A stretch of 56,091 nucleotides of DNA from Candidatus Methylobacter titanis (GTDB taxonomy: Bacteria > Pseudomonadota > Gammaproteobacteria > Methylococcales > Methylomonadaceae). Positions 28,830 through 38,185 of the stretch are shown here, one piece after another. The position numbers were made by a program, and so were the translations under genes. Location of the stretch: the NCBI GenBank assembly GCA_029946125.1, contig JAQSDX010000011.1, forward strand, positions 15,564-71,654. Reading direction: 5' to 3'. Positions within the stretch are counted from its first letter, which is position 1, and the number at the start of each line of letters is the position of its first letter. The notes under the pieces are model-generated. The model was not told where the DNA came from, searched no databases, and was given only the letters and a program-made list of their open reading frames with translations.

Positions 28830-29465
28830 GTGGAAATGTACGATACAGAAGAAGAACAGGTTGAAGCCTTAAAAAGATGGTGGAAAGAAAACTCAATCTC
28901 TATCATCGTCGGTTTGGTTATGGGTATTGTCATTATTCTGGGTTGGAATTATTGGCAGGATCATAAAAAAGAGCAGGCGGCGCAAGCTTCCGTAGCTTAT
29001 AGTCAATTACTAAAAGCACTGGACGAGGGTAAAAAAGACACAGTGGACAAACTGGCTGAACATATGCGGGAGCAATTTAAAGGTTTCGAATATGCGGCAT
29101 TCAGTAGTTTATTGCAGGCCAAATTAAAGTCCGAGCAAGGTGATTTCGCCGCAGCAAAGCAAATTTTGAAAACGGTTGCGGCAGAGTCGAATAAACATCT
29201 GAGTAATATCGCCAAGATAAGGCTGGTACGTCTAATGCTTGCTACCGGTGAATATGAACAGGGTTTACAAATAATTAACGATGTCGATGCCAAAACGGCA
29301 GTTAGCTACTCAGCTAATTATGATGAATTAGTCGGTGATTTGTACGTAGCTCTGGATCGCTTGGATGAGGCGCGCACTTCGTATCAGAATGCCTTAAGAG
29401 CTGGCCAACAGTCACCGTTGTTACAGTTCAAAATCGATGATCTGACCGCTCAAGAAAAGCTATAA
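28830..29465 (+). CDS. yfgM: YfgM-family periplasmic chaperone-like protein
   Basis: Ancillary SecYEG-associated membrane protein. The GTG at 28830 gives M-E-M-Y-D-T-E-E-E-Q, matching the usual family opening; the ATG two codons later is the alternative. The 211-residue product has a short cytoplasmic acidic/amphipathic part (EEEQVEALKRWWKEN), one transmembrane helix (SIIVGLVMGIVIILGWNYW) and a periplasmic TPR-like helical domain. The position between hisS and bamB is conserved. The frame is open further upstream into the heptad repeat, but those residues are not family-like. Confidence 0.93.
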   Translation: MEMYDTEEEQVEALKRWWKENSISIIVGLVMGIVIILGWNYWQDHKKEQAAQASVAYSQLLKALDEGKKDTVDKLAEHMREQFKGFEYAAFSSLLQAKLKSEQGDFAAAKQILKTVAAESNKHLSNIAKIRLVRLMLATGEYEQGLQIINDVDAKTAVSYSANYDELVGDLYVALDRLDEARTSYQNALRAGQQSPLLQFKIDDLTAQEKL

Positions 29466-29476
29466 ACTTAAAAATA

Positions 29477-30736
29477 ATGAGTAACTATTCAAGCTATGTG
29501 AGTCAGGCGAAAGGCAAAAGGCGCAAGACGAAAGGTTTTTTCGCCTTTTGCTTTCTGCCCTGTGCCTTCGTTGCTATCACCCTATTAACTGGCTGTACGG
29601 CTATTGATACCCTGGGTGAATCTATTTCCGGCATTACCGATTACTTTAGCGGCGGTGAAGATAATACGGCGCCTCCGAGTCTCCTGGTGGAGTACACCCC
29701 TGAAATTCAGATCGATGTCATCTGGAAGGAATCGGTGGGGGTAGGTGCTGACGAGCAATCGTTAAAATTGATACCCGTCATCGGCAGTGGAAAAATACTG
29801 GCGGCGGATCGTGAGGGCGTGGTGCAAGCCAGAAGCCTGACGACCGGTGATTTGCTTTGGGAGACTGAAACCGAGGTGCCTTTTTCCGGTGGACCGGGAC
29901 TGGGCGAAGGCACCGTGATTGTGGGCTCCAGCGATGCCGAAGTCGCTGCCTTAAATATTGAAACCGGAGCGGTATTGTGGAAAGTCGCAGTATCCAGCGA
30001 AGTGCTTTCGGTGCCGGTTATCGCCAATCATATTGTTATAGTGCGCACCACGGATGGCGCGGTGATCGCTCTTGATGAAAAGGCCGGCGGCAAGCTGTGG
30101 AGTTATGAGCACGCCGTACCTGCATTAAGTGTACGCGGAACTGGATCGCCGTTAATTGTTGAAGGTAAGGTAATCGGCGGTTACGACAGCGGAAAACTCA
30201 TGGCCTTGCGCCTGATTGACGGCAAATATGCGTGGGAAACCAGCATTGCCATTCCCAAGGGGCGGTCTGAGATTGAACGGCTGGTTGATCTGGATGTCGA
30301 TCCTATCGCCATTAACGGGGTGATTTACGTTGCCAGTTATCAGGGCGGCATAGCCGCTATTTCGGAAGTGGATGGCGATGTGTTGTGGCGCAATGAAAGC
30401 ATTTCGTCGCATTCCGGTTTGAGTAACGACTATCGGTACTTGTATCTGGCAGATTCCCAAAGCCATGTCATGCAACTGGATCAGCGTAGCGGTGCGTCCT
30501 TGTGGAAACAAAAGGATTTACATCAAAGAAGATTAACCGCTCCCGGCGTCTATGAAAATTATGTGGTAGTGGGCGATCTTGAAGGCTATGTGCATTGGTT
30601 GTCCAGTACCGATGGCAGGCAACTAGGTCGTGTACAAGTGACCGACGGCCCAATTGATGCCCAGCCAATCGTGGTAGATAATACTGTTTATGTTTATGCA
30701 AAAGACGGCACCCTGGCCGCTTTAAAAGTCCGATAA
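29477..30736 (+). CDS. bamB: Outer-membrane assembly lipoprotein BamB, signal peptide built from a repeat
   Basis: BamB is an eight-bladed beta-propeller lipoprotein of the BAM complex that inserts outer-membrane proteins. The 419-residue product has a lipobox LLTGC (Cys 40) and propeller motifs such as GDLLWETETEVPFSGGPG, GAVLWKVAV and GDVLWRNES, ending KDGTLAALKVR. The signal peptide is odd: its charged part (AKGKRRKTKG) and most of its hydrophobic part (FFAFCFLPCAF) are encoded by a copy of the dispersed heptad-hairpin repeat (29504-29570). Starts possible are ATG 29477 or GTG 29498; neither has a clear ribosome site, and every usable start is followed by the repeat. It lies 11 bp after yfgM. 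Confidence 0.93.
   Translation: MSNYSSYVSQAKGKRRKTKGFFAFCFLPCAFVAITLLTGCTAIDTLGESISGITDYFSGGEDNTAPPSLLVEYTPEIQIDVIWKESVGVGADEQSLKLIPVIGSGKILAADREGVVQARSLTTGDLLWETETEVPFSGGPGLGEGTVIVGSSDAEVAALNIETGAVLWKVAVSSEVLSVPVIANHIVIVRTTDGAVIALDEKAGGKLWSYEHAVPALSVRGTGSPLIVEGKVIGGYDSGKLMALRLIDGKYAWETSIAIPKGRSEIERLVDLDVDPIAINGVIYVASYQGGIAAISEVDGDVLWRNESISSHSGLSNDYRYLYLADSQSHVMQLDQRSGASLWKQKDLHQRRLTAPGVYENYVVVGDLEGYVHWLSSTDGRQLGRVQVTDGPIDAQPIVVDNTVYVYAKDGTLAALKVR
29504..29570. repeat. Heptad-hairpin repeat, copy E, inside bamB coding sequence
   Basis: Left arm in exact 7-bp units: GGCGAAA-GGCAAAA-GGCGCAA-GACGAAA (29506-29533). Right arm CGCCTTTTGCTTTCTGCCC and onward to 29570. It is the only one of eight copies inside a gene, encoding residues about 10-31 of the BamB precursor. 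Confidence 0.88.
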
Positions 30737-30755
30737 AAAAATACCAATTTTATAC

Positions 30756-30907
30756 TGGAACGCGGATGATACGGATTTAAACGGATAAAAAAGGCGAAGG
30801 GCAAAGGGCGAAAAAACCATCTTTCGCCCTTTGCCCTTCGCATTGTTCCGCTGTGTTATTTCTATTTTATCTGTGTTTATCCTATTCATCTGCGTCATCC
30901 ACGTTCA
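30756..30907. repeat. Composite nested repeat between bamB and der
   Basis: Outer arms: GGAACGCGGATGATACGGAT onward (30757-30786) and its near-complement ending CATCCACGTTC (30869-30906). Inside lies a heptad hairpin (copy F): GGCGAAG-GGCAAAG-GGCGAAA (about 30792-30812) with a right arm at 30821-30841. Two unrelated repeat families are therefore nested in one 193-bp gap. Confidence 0.82.
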
Positions 30908-30929
30908 ATTTTTTAACTTTTGAGTTGAT

Positions 30930-32327
30930 ATGTTACCTGTAATAGCCCTAGTAGGGCGACCCAATGTGGGCAAGTCCACATTATTTAATTATTTAACGCG
31001 CAGCCGCGATGCTCTGGTTGCGGATTTTTCAGGATTAACCCGAGACAGGCAATACGGTCGGGTAAAGCTGGGCGATCGTCCCTGTCTAGTCGTCGATACC
31101 GGTGGTATAGCCGATGACGCCGAAGGCATAGAAAGCTTTGCCAGAAAACAGGTGCAGGTCGCGCTGGAAGAGGCGGACATTGTATTCTTTATGGTTGACG
31201 CACGAGAAGGGCTGAGCGCTTCCGACAAGGTCATTGCCGATACCCTGAGAAAGCTGCAAAAGCCGATTATATTGGTCACCAACAAGGTTGACGGCCTTGA
31301 TGCCAGTCTCGCTAGCACCGATTTTTATTCGCTGGCGTTGGGCGAACCGGTGCAGATCGCCGCCTCCCACGGCAGAGGCATACCTGAATTACTGCAAAAA
31401 GTTAACGAACTGTTGCCGCCGGACGCTAGTGACGAGGAAGAGCAACATGGCGGAATCGGCATCGCTGTGGTCGGAAGACCTAATGTCGGCAAATCAACCC
31501 TGGTCAACCGCCTGTTGGGCGAAGAACGGGTTATCGTCTATGATGAACCGGGCACGACGCGCGACAGTATCTACATCCCTTTTGAGCGCAATGGCAAGCT
31601 GTTCACCTTGGTCGATACCGCCGGAATGCGCAGAAGATCCAAAATATCCGAGACTATTGAAAAATTCAGCGTCATTAAATCGCTGCAGGCGATTGAAAAA
31701 TCCAATGTCGTCATCTACCTGATTGATGCCCAAGAAGGCATCACCGATCAGGATGCGCATTTATTAGGTCTGGTATTGGAAGCCGGAAGAGCCTTGATTA
31801 TCGGTTTGAACAAATGGGACGGCATCACTGCCGAGCAAAAAGTCACCATTAACCGGCAACTCGATATCAAACTGTCTTTTCTTGAGTTTGCGGAAAAACA
31901 CCCGATTTCTGCGTTGCATGGCAGTGGTGTCGGCAAAATGTTTGATGTCGTGCAGCAATTGTATGCAGCGGCAATGCTCGATATGTCTACGCCGGTGTTG
32001 ACCCGAATCTTAAAAGAAGCGACAACCGCGCATCAACCGCCGATAGTGAATACGCGGCGTATTAAGCTAAAATACGCCCATCAGGGCGGCAGAAATCCGC
32101 CTGTTGTGGTGATTCATGGCGTACAAACCGATGTCCTGCCCGAGTCTTACAAACGCTATTTAATGAACTACTACCGGGACAAAATGAGTTTGGTCGGCAC
32201 GCCGATACGCTTAGTGTTCAAATCGCCGGTTAATCCCTTTCACGGGCAAAAGAGAAAAATGACCGAATGGCAGGTAAAGAAGCGTGAGCGCTTGATGAAG
32301 CGGGCAAAAAGTAAGAAGAAGGATTAA
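30930..32327 (+). CDS. der: Ribosome-assembly GTPase Der (EngA)
   Basis: Double GTPase needed for 50S subunit maturation. The 465-residue protein has a first G domain with [12 protein letters not shown] (about 8-19) and DTGGI, and a second with [12 protein letters not shown] (about 182-193), [11 protein letters not shown] and GLNKWD. A KH-like C-terminal domain ends in a basic tail ([16 protein letters not shown]). Length is typical. It closes the hisS-yfgM-bamB-der cluster. Confidence 0.98.
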   Translation: MLPVIALVGRPNVGKSTLFNYLTRSRDALVADFSGLTRDRQYGRVKLGDRPCLVVDTGGIADDAEGIESFARKQVQVALEEADIVFFMVDAREGLSASDKVIADTLRKLQKPIILVTNKVDGLDASLASTDFYSLALGEPVQIAASHGRGIPELLQKVNELLPPDASDEEEQHGGIGIAVVGRPNVGKSTLVNRLLGEERVIVYDEPGTTRDSIYIPFERNGKLFTLVDTAGMRRRSKISETIEKFSVIKSLQAIEKSNVVIYLIDAQEGITDQDAHLLGLVLEAGRALIIGLNKWDGITAEQKVTINRQLDIKLSFLEFAEKHPISALHGSGVGKMFDVVQQLYAAAMLDMSTPVLTRILKEATTAHQPPIVNTRRIKLKYAHQGGRNPPVVVIHGVQTDVLPESYKRYLMNYYRDKMSLVGTPIRLVFKSPVNPFHGQKRKMTEWQVKKRERLMKRAKSKKKD

Positions 32328-32330
32328 AAT

Positions 32331-32391
32331 GCAAGGTAAAGGGTGAGGGCTGTGTTTTTTGCCTTTCGTCCTTTGCCTTTTGCCTGTTATT
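32331..32391. repeat. Heptad-hairpin repeat, copy G (der-tpx gap)
   Basis: Degenerate left arm GGTAAAGGGTGAGGGC and a clear right arm TTTGCCTTTCGTCCTTTGCC. The central GGCTGTGTTTTTT is shared with copy C at 27348-27360, showing common descent of the loops as well as the arms. Confidence 0.75.
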
Positions 32392-32423
32392 AAGGTATTA
32401 AACCAAGACTATAGGAAATCACC

Positions 32424-32918
32424 ATGACTACCATTACATTTCAAGGTAAACCGCTAAATACATCCGCAGAATTACCCGCGGTAGGCAGCGATGCACCCGC
32501 ATTCTCTCTGACCAGTCGCGAGTTAGTCGATGTCACCTTGGCAAGCTATGCCGGGAAAAGAAAAGTACTGAATATTGTCCCCAGTCTGGACACGCCAACT
32601 TGCGCCGCATCAACACGTAAATTCAACCAGAAAGCCTCGCATCTGGACAACACCGTGGTGTTAGCCGTTTCTGCCGACCTGCCTTTTGCCCAAAGCCGTT
32701 TTTGCGAATCGGAAGGCTTAACAGACGTTATTCCCCTGTCTACCTTCCGCTCCAGTTTCGCCGATGATTACGGCGTAACTATTGTTGATACCTTCCTTCG
32801 CGGTTTGACCGCCCGTGCCATCGTCATTATCGATGAGCATGACAAAGTGATATACACGCAATTGGTTGGTGAAATCGCTAACGAACCTGATTATGAAAGC
32901 GCATTGGCGGTGTTGTAA
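32424..32918 (+). CDS. tpx: Thiol peroxidase
   Basis: Atypical 2-Cys peroxiredoxin that reduces alkyl hydroperoxides, recycled by thioredoxin. The 164-residue protein has the peroxidatic Cys 60 in SLDTPTCAAS, the resolving Cys 94 in SRFCESEGL, and family features FQGKPL at the start and FLRGLTARAIVIID near 130. Length is normal. It is a single gene with AGGAAA ahead of its ATG, convergent with uppP. Confidence 0.97.
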   Translation: MTTITFQGKPLNTSAELPAVGSDAPAFSLTSRELVDVTLASYAGKRKVLNIVPSLDTPTCAASTRKFNQKASHLDNTVVLAVSADLPFAQSRFCESEGLTDVIPLSTFRSSFADDYGVTIVDTFLRGLTARAIVIIDEHDKVIYTQLVGEIANEPDYESALAVL

Positions 32919-32973
32919 AACGGATTTTCACTTGGCCACGCGGAACCTGTTCAGTTGTCCTGCCCAAGTTGTA

Positions 32974-33801
32974 TTAGTCAACAGTCCATTGCACTAGGCC
33001 GCTGTATGATGTGGCAATAACAATCAAGCCAAAGGCTATGCGGTACCAGGCGAAAACAATGAAGTCATGATGACTGATATAGCGCAATAACGCCTTGATG
33101 GCCAATAGCGCACTGAGGAATGCGGTGATCAGGCCAGCGATAAAATAGGGTGCGTCGACTGCCAACTCTAATAAATCGCGATGTTTATACAAATCATAAA
33201 TGCTGGCTGCAATCAGCGTGGGAATCGCTAAAAAAAACGAAAATTCAGTTGCGGCTTTGCGCGACAGGCCGAATAACAAACCGCCGATGATGGTTGAGCC
33301 GGATCGTGACGCTCCAGGAATCAGAGCGACAGCCTGCGCGATGCCGAGTTTTAATGCATCCAGTGGGCTCAAATCTTCGATTTCGTGAATGCGGATTTTA
33401 TGTTCCCTTTTCTCTGCCCAGATAATCACGAAAGCGCCGATAATAAACGCCAGAGCCACCGGAATGGGCTTGAACAATACGGCTTTAATGTATTTTCCGA
33501 ACAATAAGCCCAAGATCGCTAACGGCATGAATGCAATCATCAGGTTAATGACGAATTTTCGCGCTTGCGTCGAGTTGGGCAAGCCTCTGATAACTTCGGC
33601 GATTTTGGCGCGATATTCCCAGCACACTGCCAGGATAGCGCCGACCTGAATAACAATTGAAAACAACTTGCCCTTGTCATCATTAAAATCCAGCAAGTCG
33701 CCAACCAGGATTAAATGTCCGGTACTGGAAATCGGTAAAAATTCGGTCAGGCCTTCAACAATGCCCAGAATAATAGCTTTAAGCGTTAATATTAAGTCCA
33801 T
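32974..33801 (-). CDS. uppP: Undecaprenyl-diphosphatase (BacA/UppP)
   Basis: Integral membrane phosphatase that recycles undecaprenyl pyrophosphate to the carrier used for peptidoglycan and surface polysaccharides. The 275-residue protein has [19 protein letters not shown] (about 16-34) and the catalytic [15 protein letters not shown] (about 168-182), with some seven or eight transmembrane helices. Length is typical. It is a single gene on the minus strand. Confidence 0.97.
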   Translation of the reverse strand: MDLILTLKAIILGIVEGLTEFLPISSTGHLILVGDLLDFNDDKGKLFSIVIQVGAILAVCWEYRAKIAEVIRGLPNSTQARKFVINLMIAFMPLAILGLLFGKYIKAVLFKPIPVALAFIIGAFVIIWAEKREHKIRIHEIEDLSPLDALKLGIAQAVALIPGASRSGSTIIGGLLFGLSRKAATEFSFFLAIPTLIAASIYDLYKHRDLLELAVDAPYFIAGLITAFLSALLAIKALLRYISHHDFIVFAWYRIAFGLIVIATSYSGLVQWTVD

Positions 33802-34132
33802 GATTTATTAGTAAGATGAGTGATGGTGGGTGAAGAATTCGTCTGCCCTGATCGTAGGGTAACTTGGTCTATGATAAACCGTCATGTCGTAAAAAAACAA
33901 ACATCCGGCCATTCGAAACTCGAATGGGTCGTCTTGTTTCAGTATCGAAATGACTAAAACGGGTGCATTGTCCCCTCTGCATTGTTTATACTGTGCGCAA
34001 TAAATAGAGCGTTTCTGGCCTTATTTTTACTATTTCAGTAAAATGCCGGGTTACTTTACGTTCTTGCGCCCTTTAGGTAAAACTAACTCACAATTTTTAA
34101 TCCATGCATACCCGTCGTAACAGGATCAATCA
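33802..34132. other. 331-bp gap between uppP and aceE, probably regulatory
   Basis: No gene is seen. It separates divergent uppP and aceE and should hold both promoters. A hairpin, CATTCGA-aac-TCGAATG (33912-33928), lies mid-gap, followed by an A/T-rich stretch with a candidate -10, TATACT, near 33989. No recognisable PdhR operator was found. No tRNA or small ORF of merit. Confidence 0.5.
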
Positions 34133-36862
34133 ATGACCAACAGTTTAATCTCAAAAATCACCGGACAGAATGACATCGATCCAGCAGAAACCAGGGAGTG
34201 GGTTGAAGCGTTGCAAGCCGTGTTGGAACACGACGGCAGCGAACGTGTACACTTCCTGATTGAGCGGTTGGTTGAGGTTACTCGACATGCGGGCTTCGAT
34301 ATTCCTTTCAGCGCCAATACCGCCTATATCAATACGATTCCTGTTGCACAACAGGCGCAGTTTCCCGGCGACGTTAATATAGAACACAAAATTCGCGCTT
34401 ATGTGCGCTGGAATGCGATGATGATGGTGTTAAGGGCGAATAAGCACACCAATGTTGGTGGGCATATTGCCAGTTTTGCATCGGCAGCTACTCTATATGA
34501 CGTAGGTTACAATCATTTCTGGCATGCGCCTTCAGATCAACATGGCGGTGATTTAATTTTTACTCAAGGTCACTTAACGCCGGGCGATTATGCCCGTGCG
34601 TTTCTGCTGGGGCGATTATCGCTGGAACAGATGGATAACTTTCGCCAGGAAGTGAACGGCAACGGTTTGCCGTCTTATCCTCATCCCTGGCTGATGCCGG
34701 ATTTCTGGCAATTTCCCACGGTTTCTATGGGTCTTGGCCCGATTATGGCTATTTATCAGGCACGATTTATGCGCTATTTGCAGGATCGGGGTTTTGCCGA
34801 TACTTCAGAGCGTAAAGTTTGGAGCTTTCTGGGTGACGGAGAAACTGATGAGCCGGAATCATTAGGCGCCATCGGTATGGCTGGACGGGAAAAGCTGGAT
34901 AATCTTATTTTTGTGATCAACTGCAATCTGCAACGTCTGGATGGACCGGTGCGCGGTAATGGCAAGATTATTCAAGAACTGGAAAGCGAGTTTCGCGGCG
35001 CCGGTTGGAATGTCATCAAGCTGGTTTGGGGGCAGCGCTGGGATGCCTTGCTGGCACGCGATAAAGACGGATTGCTGGCGGCGCGAATGATGTCCTGTGT
35101 CGATGGCGATTATCAAACCTTTAAGGCTAAAGACGGTGCCTACGTGCGCGAACATTTCTTTAATACCCCGGAATTAAAAGCCATGGTTTCCGACTGGTCG
35201 GATCGCGATATCTATGAGCTTAATCGCGGCGGACATGATCCGGTTAAAGTTTTTGCCGCTTTCCATACGGCGGTAAACCATAAAGGCCAGCCCACAGTCA
35301 TTCTGGCTAAAACCATTAAAGGTTATGGCATGGGCGAATCAGGAGAAGCTCAAAATATCTCTCATCAACAGAAAAAAATGAGCCCCAGTTCGTTAAGCAA
35401 CTTCCGGAGCCGTTATGCGTTGCCGGTGACTGACGAAGAGCTGCACGAGTTGCCTTATCTGAGCTTTGCCGAAGGCTCAAAAGAACTGGCCTACATGAAG
35501 AAACGCCGCAACGAACTGGGCGGTCATTTGCCGGCCAGAAGGGTGAAATCTTATGCCTTGGATGTGCCGGTATTGAGCGATTTCAAGCCATTGCTGGAAG
35601 CCAGCGGTGAAGGTCGTGAAACTTCTACGACCATGGCTTTCGTGCGTCTGCTTAATATTCTGACCAAAGATAAAAATATCGGCAAACGCGTCGTGCCGAT
35701 TGTTCCTGACGAATCCAGAACGTTTGGCATGGAAGGCATGTTCCGGCAGTTGGGCATCTGGTCGCAGGTCGGCCAGTTGTATACTCCGCAGGATGCCGAT
35801 CAGCTGATGTTCTACAAGGAAGACAAACACGGACAGGTGTTGCAGGAAGGCATCAATGAAGCGGGCGGTTTGTGCGATTGGATTGCGGCGGGTACTTCGT
35901 ATTCGACCCATAACGTGCCGATGATTCCGTTCTTTATTTATTATTCGATGTTCGGTTTTCAGCGAGTCGGCGATTTAATCTGGGCGGCCGCCGACCAACG
36001 CACCCGTGGTTTTTTAATGGGTGGCACCGCAGGCAGAACCACGCTGAACGGCGAAGGTCTGCAACATGAAGACGGACACAGTCATTTGATGGCGGCAACC
36101 GTACCCAACTGCGTGTCTTACGATCCGACTTATGCCTATGAAGTAGCGGTGATTATTCAAGACGGTTTACGACGCATGTATGTCGATCAGGAAGATGTTT
36201 TTTATTACATCACCGTGATGAACGAAAATTACGCCCATCCGGCAATGCCTAAAGGCGTGGAATTGGACATACTCAAAGGTATGTATAGCTTTAAGAAAGG
36301 GGCTAATGCCGAGGCTGTTCCCGACAGCTCTGCGGCATACACGCCATCCCTGGAGATAAGGAAAGCCCCTAGAGTTCAATTGCTGGGCTCAGGCACGATT
36401 TTCCGCGAAGTCGAAGCGGCGGCTGAATTATTAAGCAACGATTGGGGCGTTGACGCCGATTTATGGAGTTGCACCAGCTTTACCGAACTGGCCAGAAATG
36501 GCCAATCCTGTGAGCGCTGGAATCGCCTCCATCCTACCGAAACGCCTAAGCAATCTCATGTCGCGAGTTGTCTAGCCAGTGCGCAAGGCCCGGTGATCGC
36601 CGCTAGCGATTACACCCGCGCCTTTGCCGAACAGATTCGCAGCCTTATTTCCGCGCCTTATACCGTGCTGGGCACCGATGGTTTTGGCCGTTCCGATACC
36701 CGCGAAAACCTGCGCCGGTTTTTTGAGGTAGACCGTTACCACGTCACCATTGCGGCACTAAAAAGCTTGGTAGACCTGGGGCAGTTCGATGCCGCTAAGG
36801 TGGATGTGGCTATTGCCAAATACGGCATAAACCCTGATGTAACATCTCCCTGGCTAATTTAA
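34133..36862 (+). CDS. aceE: Pyruvate dehydrogenase E1 component (homodimeric)
   Basis: Thiamine-diphosphate enzyme that decarboxylates pyruvate and acetylates the lipoyl group of AceF. The 909-residue protein is of the long single-chain E1 type. Its ThDP-binding motif is WSFLGDGETDEPESLGAI (about 226-243), continuing to NLQRLDGPVRGNGKIIQELE (about 265-284). The second half has MEGMFRQLGIW and GLQHEDGHSHLMA. Length is close to the E. coli enzyme. It is the first gene of the aceE-aceF-lpd operon; the E2 gene starts 15 bp downstream. Confidence 0.98.
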   Translation: MTNSLISKITGQNDIDPAETREWVEALQAVLEHDGSERVHFLIERLVEVTRHAGFDIPFSANTAYINTIPVAQQAQFPGDVNIEHKIRAYVRWNAMMMVLRANKHTNVGGHIASFASAATLYDVGYNHFWHAPSDQHGGDLIFTQGHLTPGDYARAFLLGRLSLEQMDNFRQEVNGNGLPSYPHPWLMPDFWQFPTVSMGLGPIMAIYQARFMRYLQDRGFADTSERKVWSFLGDGETDEPESLGAIGMAGREKLDNLIFVINCNLQRLDGPVRGNGKIIQELESEFRGAGWNVIKLVWGQRWDALLARDKDGLLAARMMSCVDGDYQTFKAKDGAYVREHFFNTPELKAMVSDWSDRDIYELNRGGHDPVKVFAAFHTAVNHKGQPTVILAKTIKGYGMGESGEAQNISHQQKKMSPSSLSNFRSRYALPVTDEELHELPYLSFAEGSKELAYMKKRRNELGGHLPARRVKSYALDVPVLSDFKPLLEASGEGRETSTTMAFVRLLNILTKDKNIGKRVVPIVPDESRTFGMEGMFRQLGIWSQVGQLYTPQDADQLMFYKEDKHGQVLQEGINEAGGLCDWIAAGTSYSTHNVPMIPFFIYYSMFGFQRVGDLIWAAADQRTRGFLMGGTAGRTTLNGEGLQHEDGHSHLMAATVPNCVSYDPTYAYEVAVIIQDGLRRMYVDQEDVFYYITVMNENYAHPAMPKGVELDILKGMYSFKKGANAEAVPDSSAAYTPSLEIRKAPRVQLLGSGTIFREVEAAAELLSNDWGVDADLWSCTSFTELARNGQSCERWNRLHPTETPKQSHVASCLASAQGPVIAASDYTRAFAEQIRSLISAPYTVLGTDGFGRSDTRENLRRFFEVDRYHVTIAALKSLVDLGQFDAAKVDVAIAKYGINPDVTSPWLI

Positions 36863-36877
36863 CGGAAGGAATTGAAC

Positions 36878-38164
36878 ATGGCTGCTCTAATTGAAATTAA
36901 GGTTCCTGATGTCGGCAATGTCGCTGATATTGATGTCGTCGACGTATTGGTTAAGCCCGGTGACACGGTAAAGCTGGAACAAACCCTGGCGATACTTGAA
37001 ACCGACAAGGCCAGCATGGATTTACCGGCCAGTGCAGCCGGTATTGTGCAGGAGGTTTTCATCAAATCCGGCGATAAAGTCTCCGAAGGGACGCTGGTAG
37101 TGACGCTATTACCAAGTACCGAAGCAGTGACTCCGAGCGTAGTCGAAGAAGAGGTTAGTATTGCGCCACAGGAACAACCGGTACAGCAAGCAGTTGCAGC
37201 TGCAGTTGCACCGGTTGAAGCTGTCGTTGTCAAGCCTGAATCCTTGGCTGGCATAGATGCCGCAAGAGCGGCTCATGCTACACCGGCGGTTCGGCTTTTT
37301 GCCCGCGAATTGGGCGTCGATATACAAAAAATAACCTCCGGTAGCGGCCGCAAAGGACGCATCTTAAAAGACGATGTGAAAAATTTCGTCAAGAAGGCCA
37401 TGACCGAAGCTGTCGTACAAAACGGCAGTGGAATTCCGGCAATGCCGAGTATCGATTTTTCCAAATTTGGCGAGATAGAAGAACAAAAGCTGAGTAAAAT
37501 TAAACGACTAACTGGACAGAATTTGAATCGCGTGTGGCTGAATCTGCCTATGGTCACCTATCACGACGAAGCCGATATTACCGAAATGGAAGCATTCCGC
37601 ATTGCGCTGAATGCCGAAAAATCCAAGGATGACATTAAAATCACCGGCCTGCTATTTATCATCAAGGCGCTGGTAGCGGCTATGGAACAGTTTCCGCAAT
37701 TTAACTCATCATTGTCTGCCGATGGCGAAAAACTGATATTCAAGAAATATTTAAATATCGGTATCGCGGTCGATACGCCCAACGGTTTAGTGGTTCCGGT
37801 GTTACGCGATGTCAACCGTAAAGGCATCAACGAATTGTCCGCCGAATTGGCTGAGAAAAGTAATAAAGCCCGATTGGGTAAGCTGATGCCTGCCGATATG
37901 CAAGGCGGTTGCATCACTATTTCCAGTCTTGGCGGTATCGGCGGCACCGCTTTTACGCCTATCGTCAATGCTCCGGAAGTGGCGATACTCGGCGTTACCC
38001 GCGCTAAAATGCAACCGGTCTGGAATGGCAAGGAATTTTTGCCGCGTCTGATGTTGCCGCTCGACCTGACTTACGATCATCGCGTGATTGATGGAGCGGA
38101 AGGCGCGCGTTTCATGGCTGCCGTCAAACAGTATTTGGGCGATATTCGCCGCTTATTACTTTAA
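36878..38164 (+). CDS. aceF: Dihydrolipoamide acetyltransferase (PDH E2)
   Basis: Core of the pyruvate dehydrogenase complex, transferring acetyl to CoA. ATG 36878 is preceded by GGAAGGA and gives 428 residues. There is one lipoyl domain (1-78) with the modified lysine in ETDKASM (Lys 44), an Ala/Val/Pro-rich linker, a peripheral subunit-binding domain (about 128-166, TPAVRLFARELGVDI) and the catalytic domain ending with the active-site His in YDHRVIDGAEGARF (about 400). E. coli AceF has three lipoyl domains; this has one. Confidence 0.97.
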   Translation: MAALIEIKVPDVGNVADIDVVDVLVKPGDTVKLEQTLAILETDKASMDLPASAAGIVQEVFIKSGDKVSEGTLVVTLLPSTEAVTPSVVEEEVSIAPQEQPVQQAVAAAVAPVEAVVVKPESLAGIDAARAAHATPAVRLFARELGVDIQKITSGSGRKGRILKDDVKNFVKKAMTEAVVQNGSGIPAMPSIDFSKFGEIEEQKLSKIKRLTGQNLNRVWLNLPMVTYHDEADITEMEAFRIALNAEKSKDDIKITGLLFIIKALVAAMEQFPQFNSSLSADGEKLIFKKYLNIGIAVDTPNGLVVPVLRDVNRKGINELSAELAEKSNKARLGKLMPADMQGGCITISSLGGIGGTAFTPIVNAPEVAILGVTRAKMQPVWNGKEFLPRLMLPLDLTYDHRVIDGAEGARFMAAVKQYLGDIRRLLL

Positions 38165-38185
38165 GTGTTTAATCAGGGGAATAAT

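Noticed and set aside
33802-34132. PdhR-type operator upstream of aceE
   Set aside because: No convincing match to the known ATTGGT...ACCAAT pattern was found by eye.
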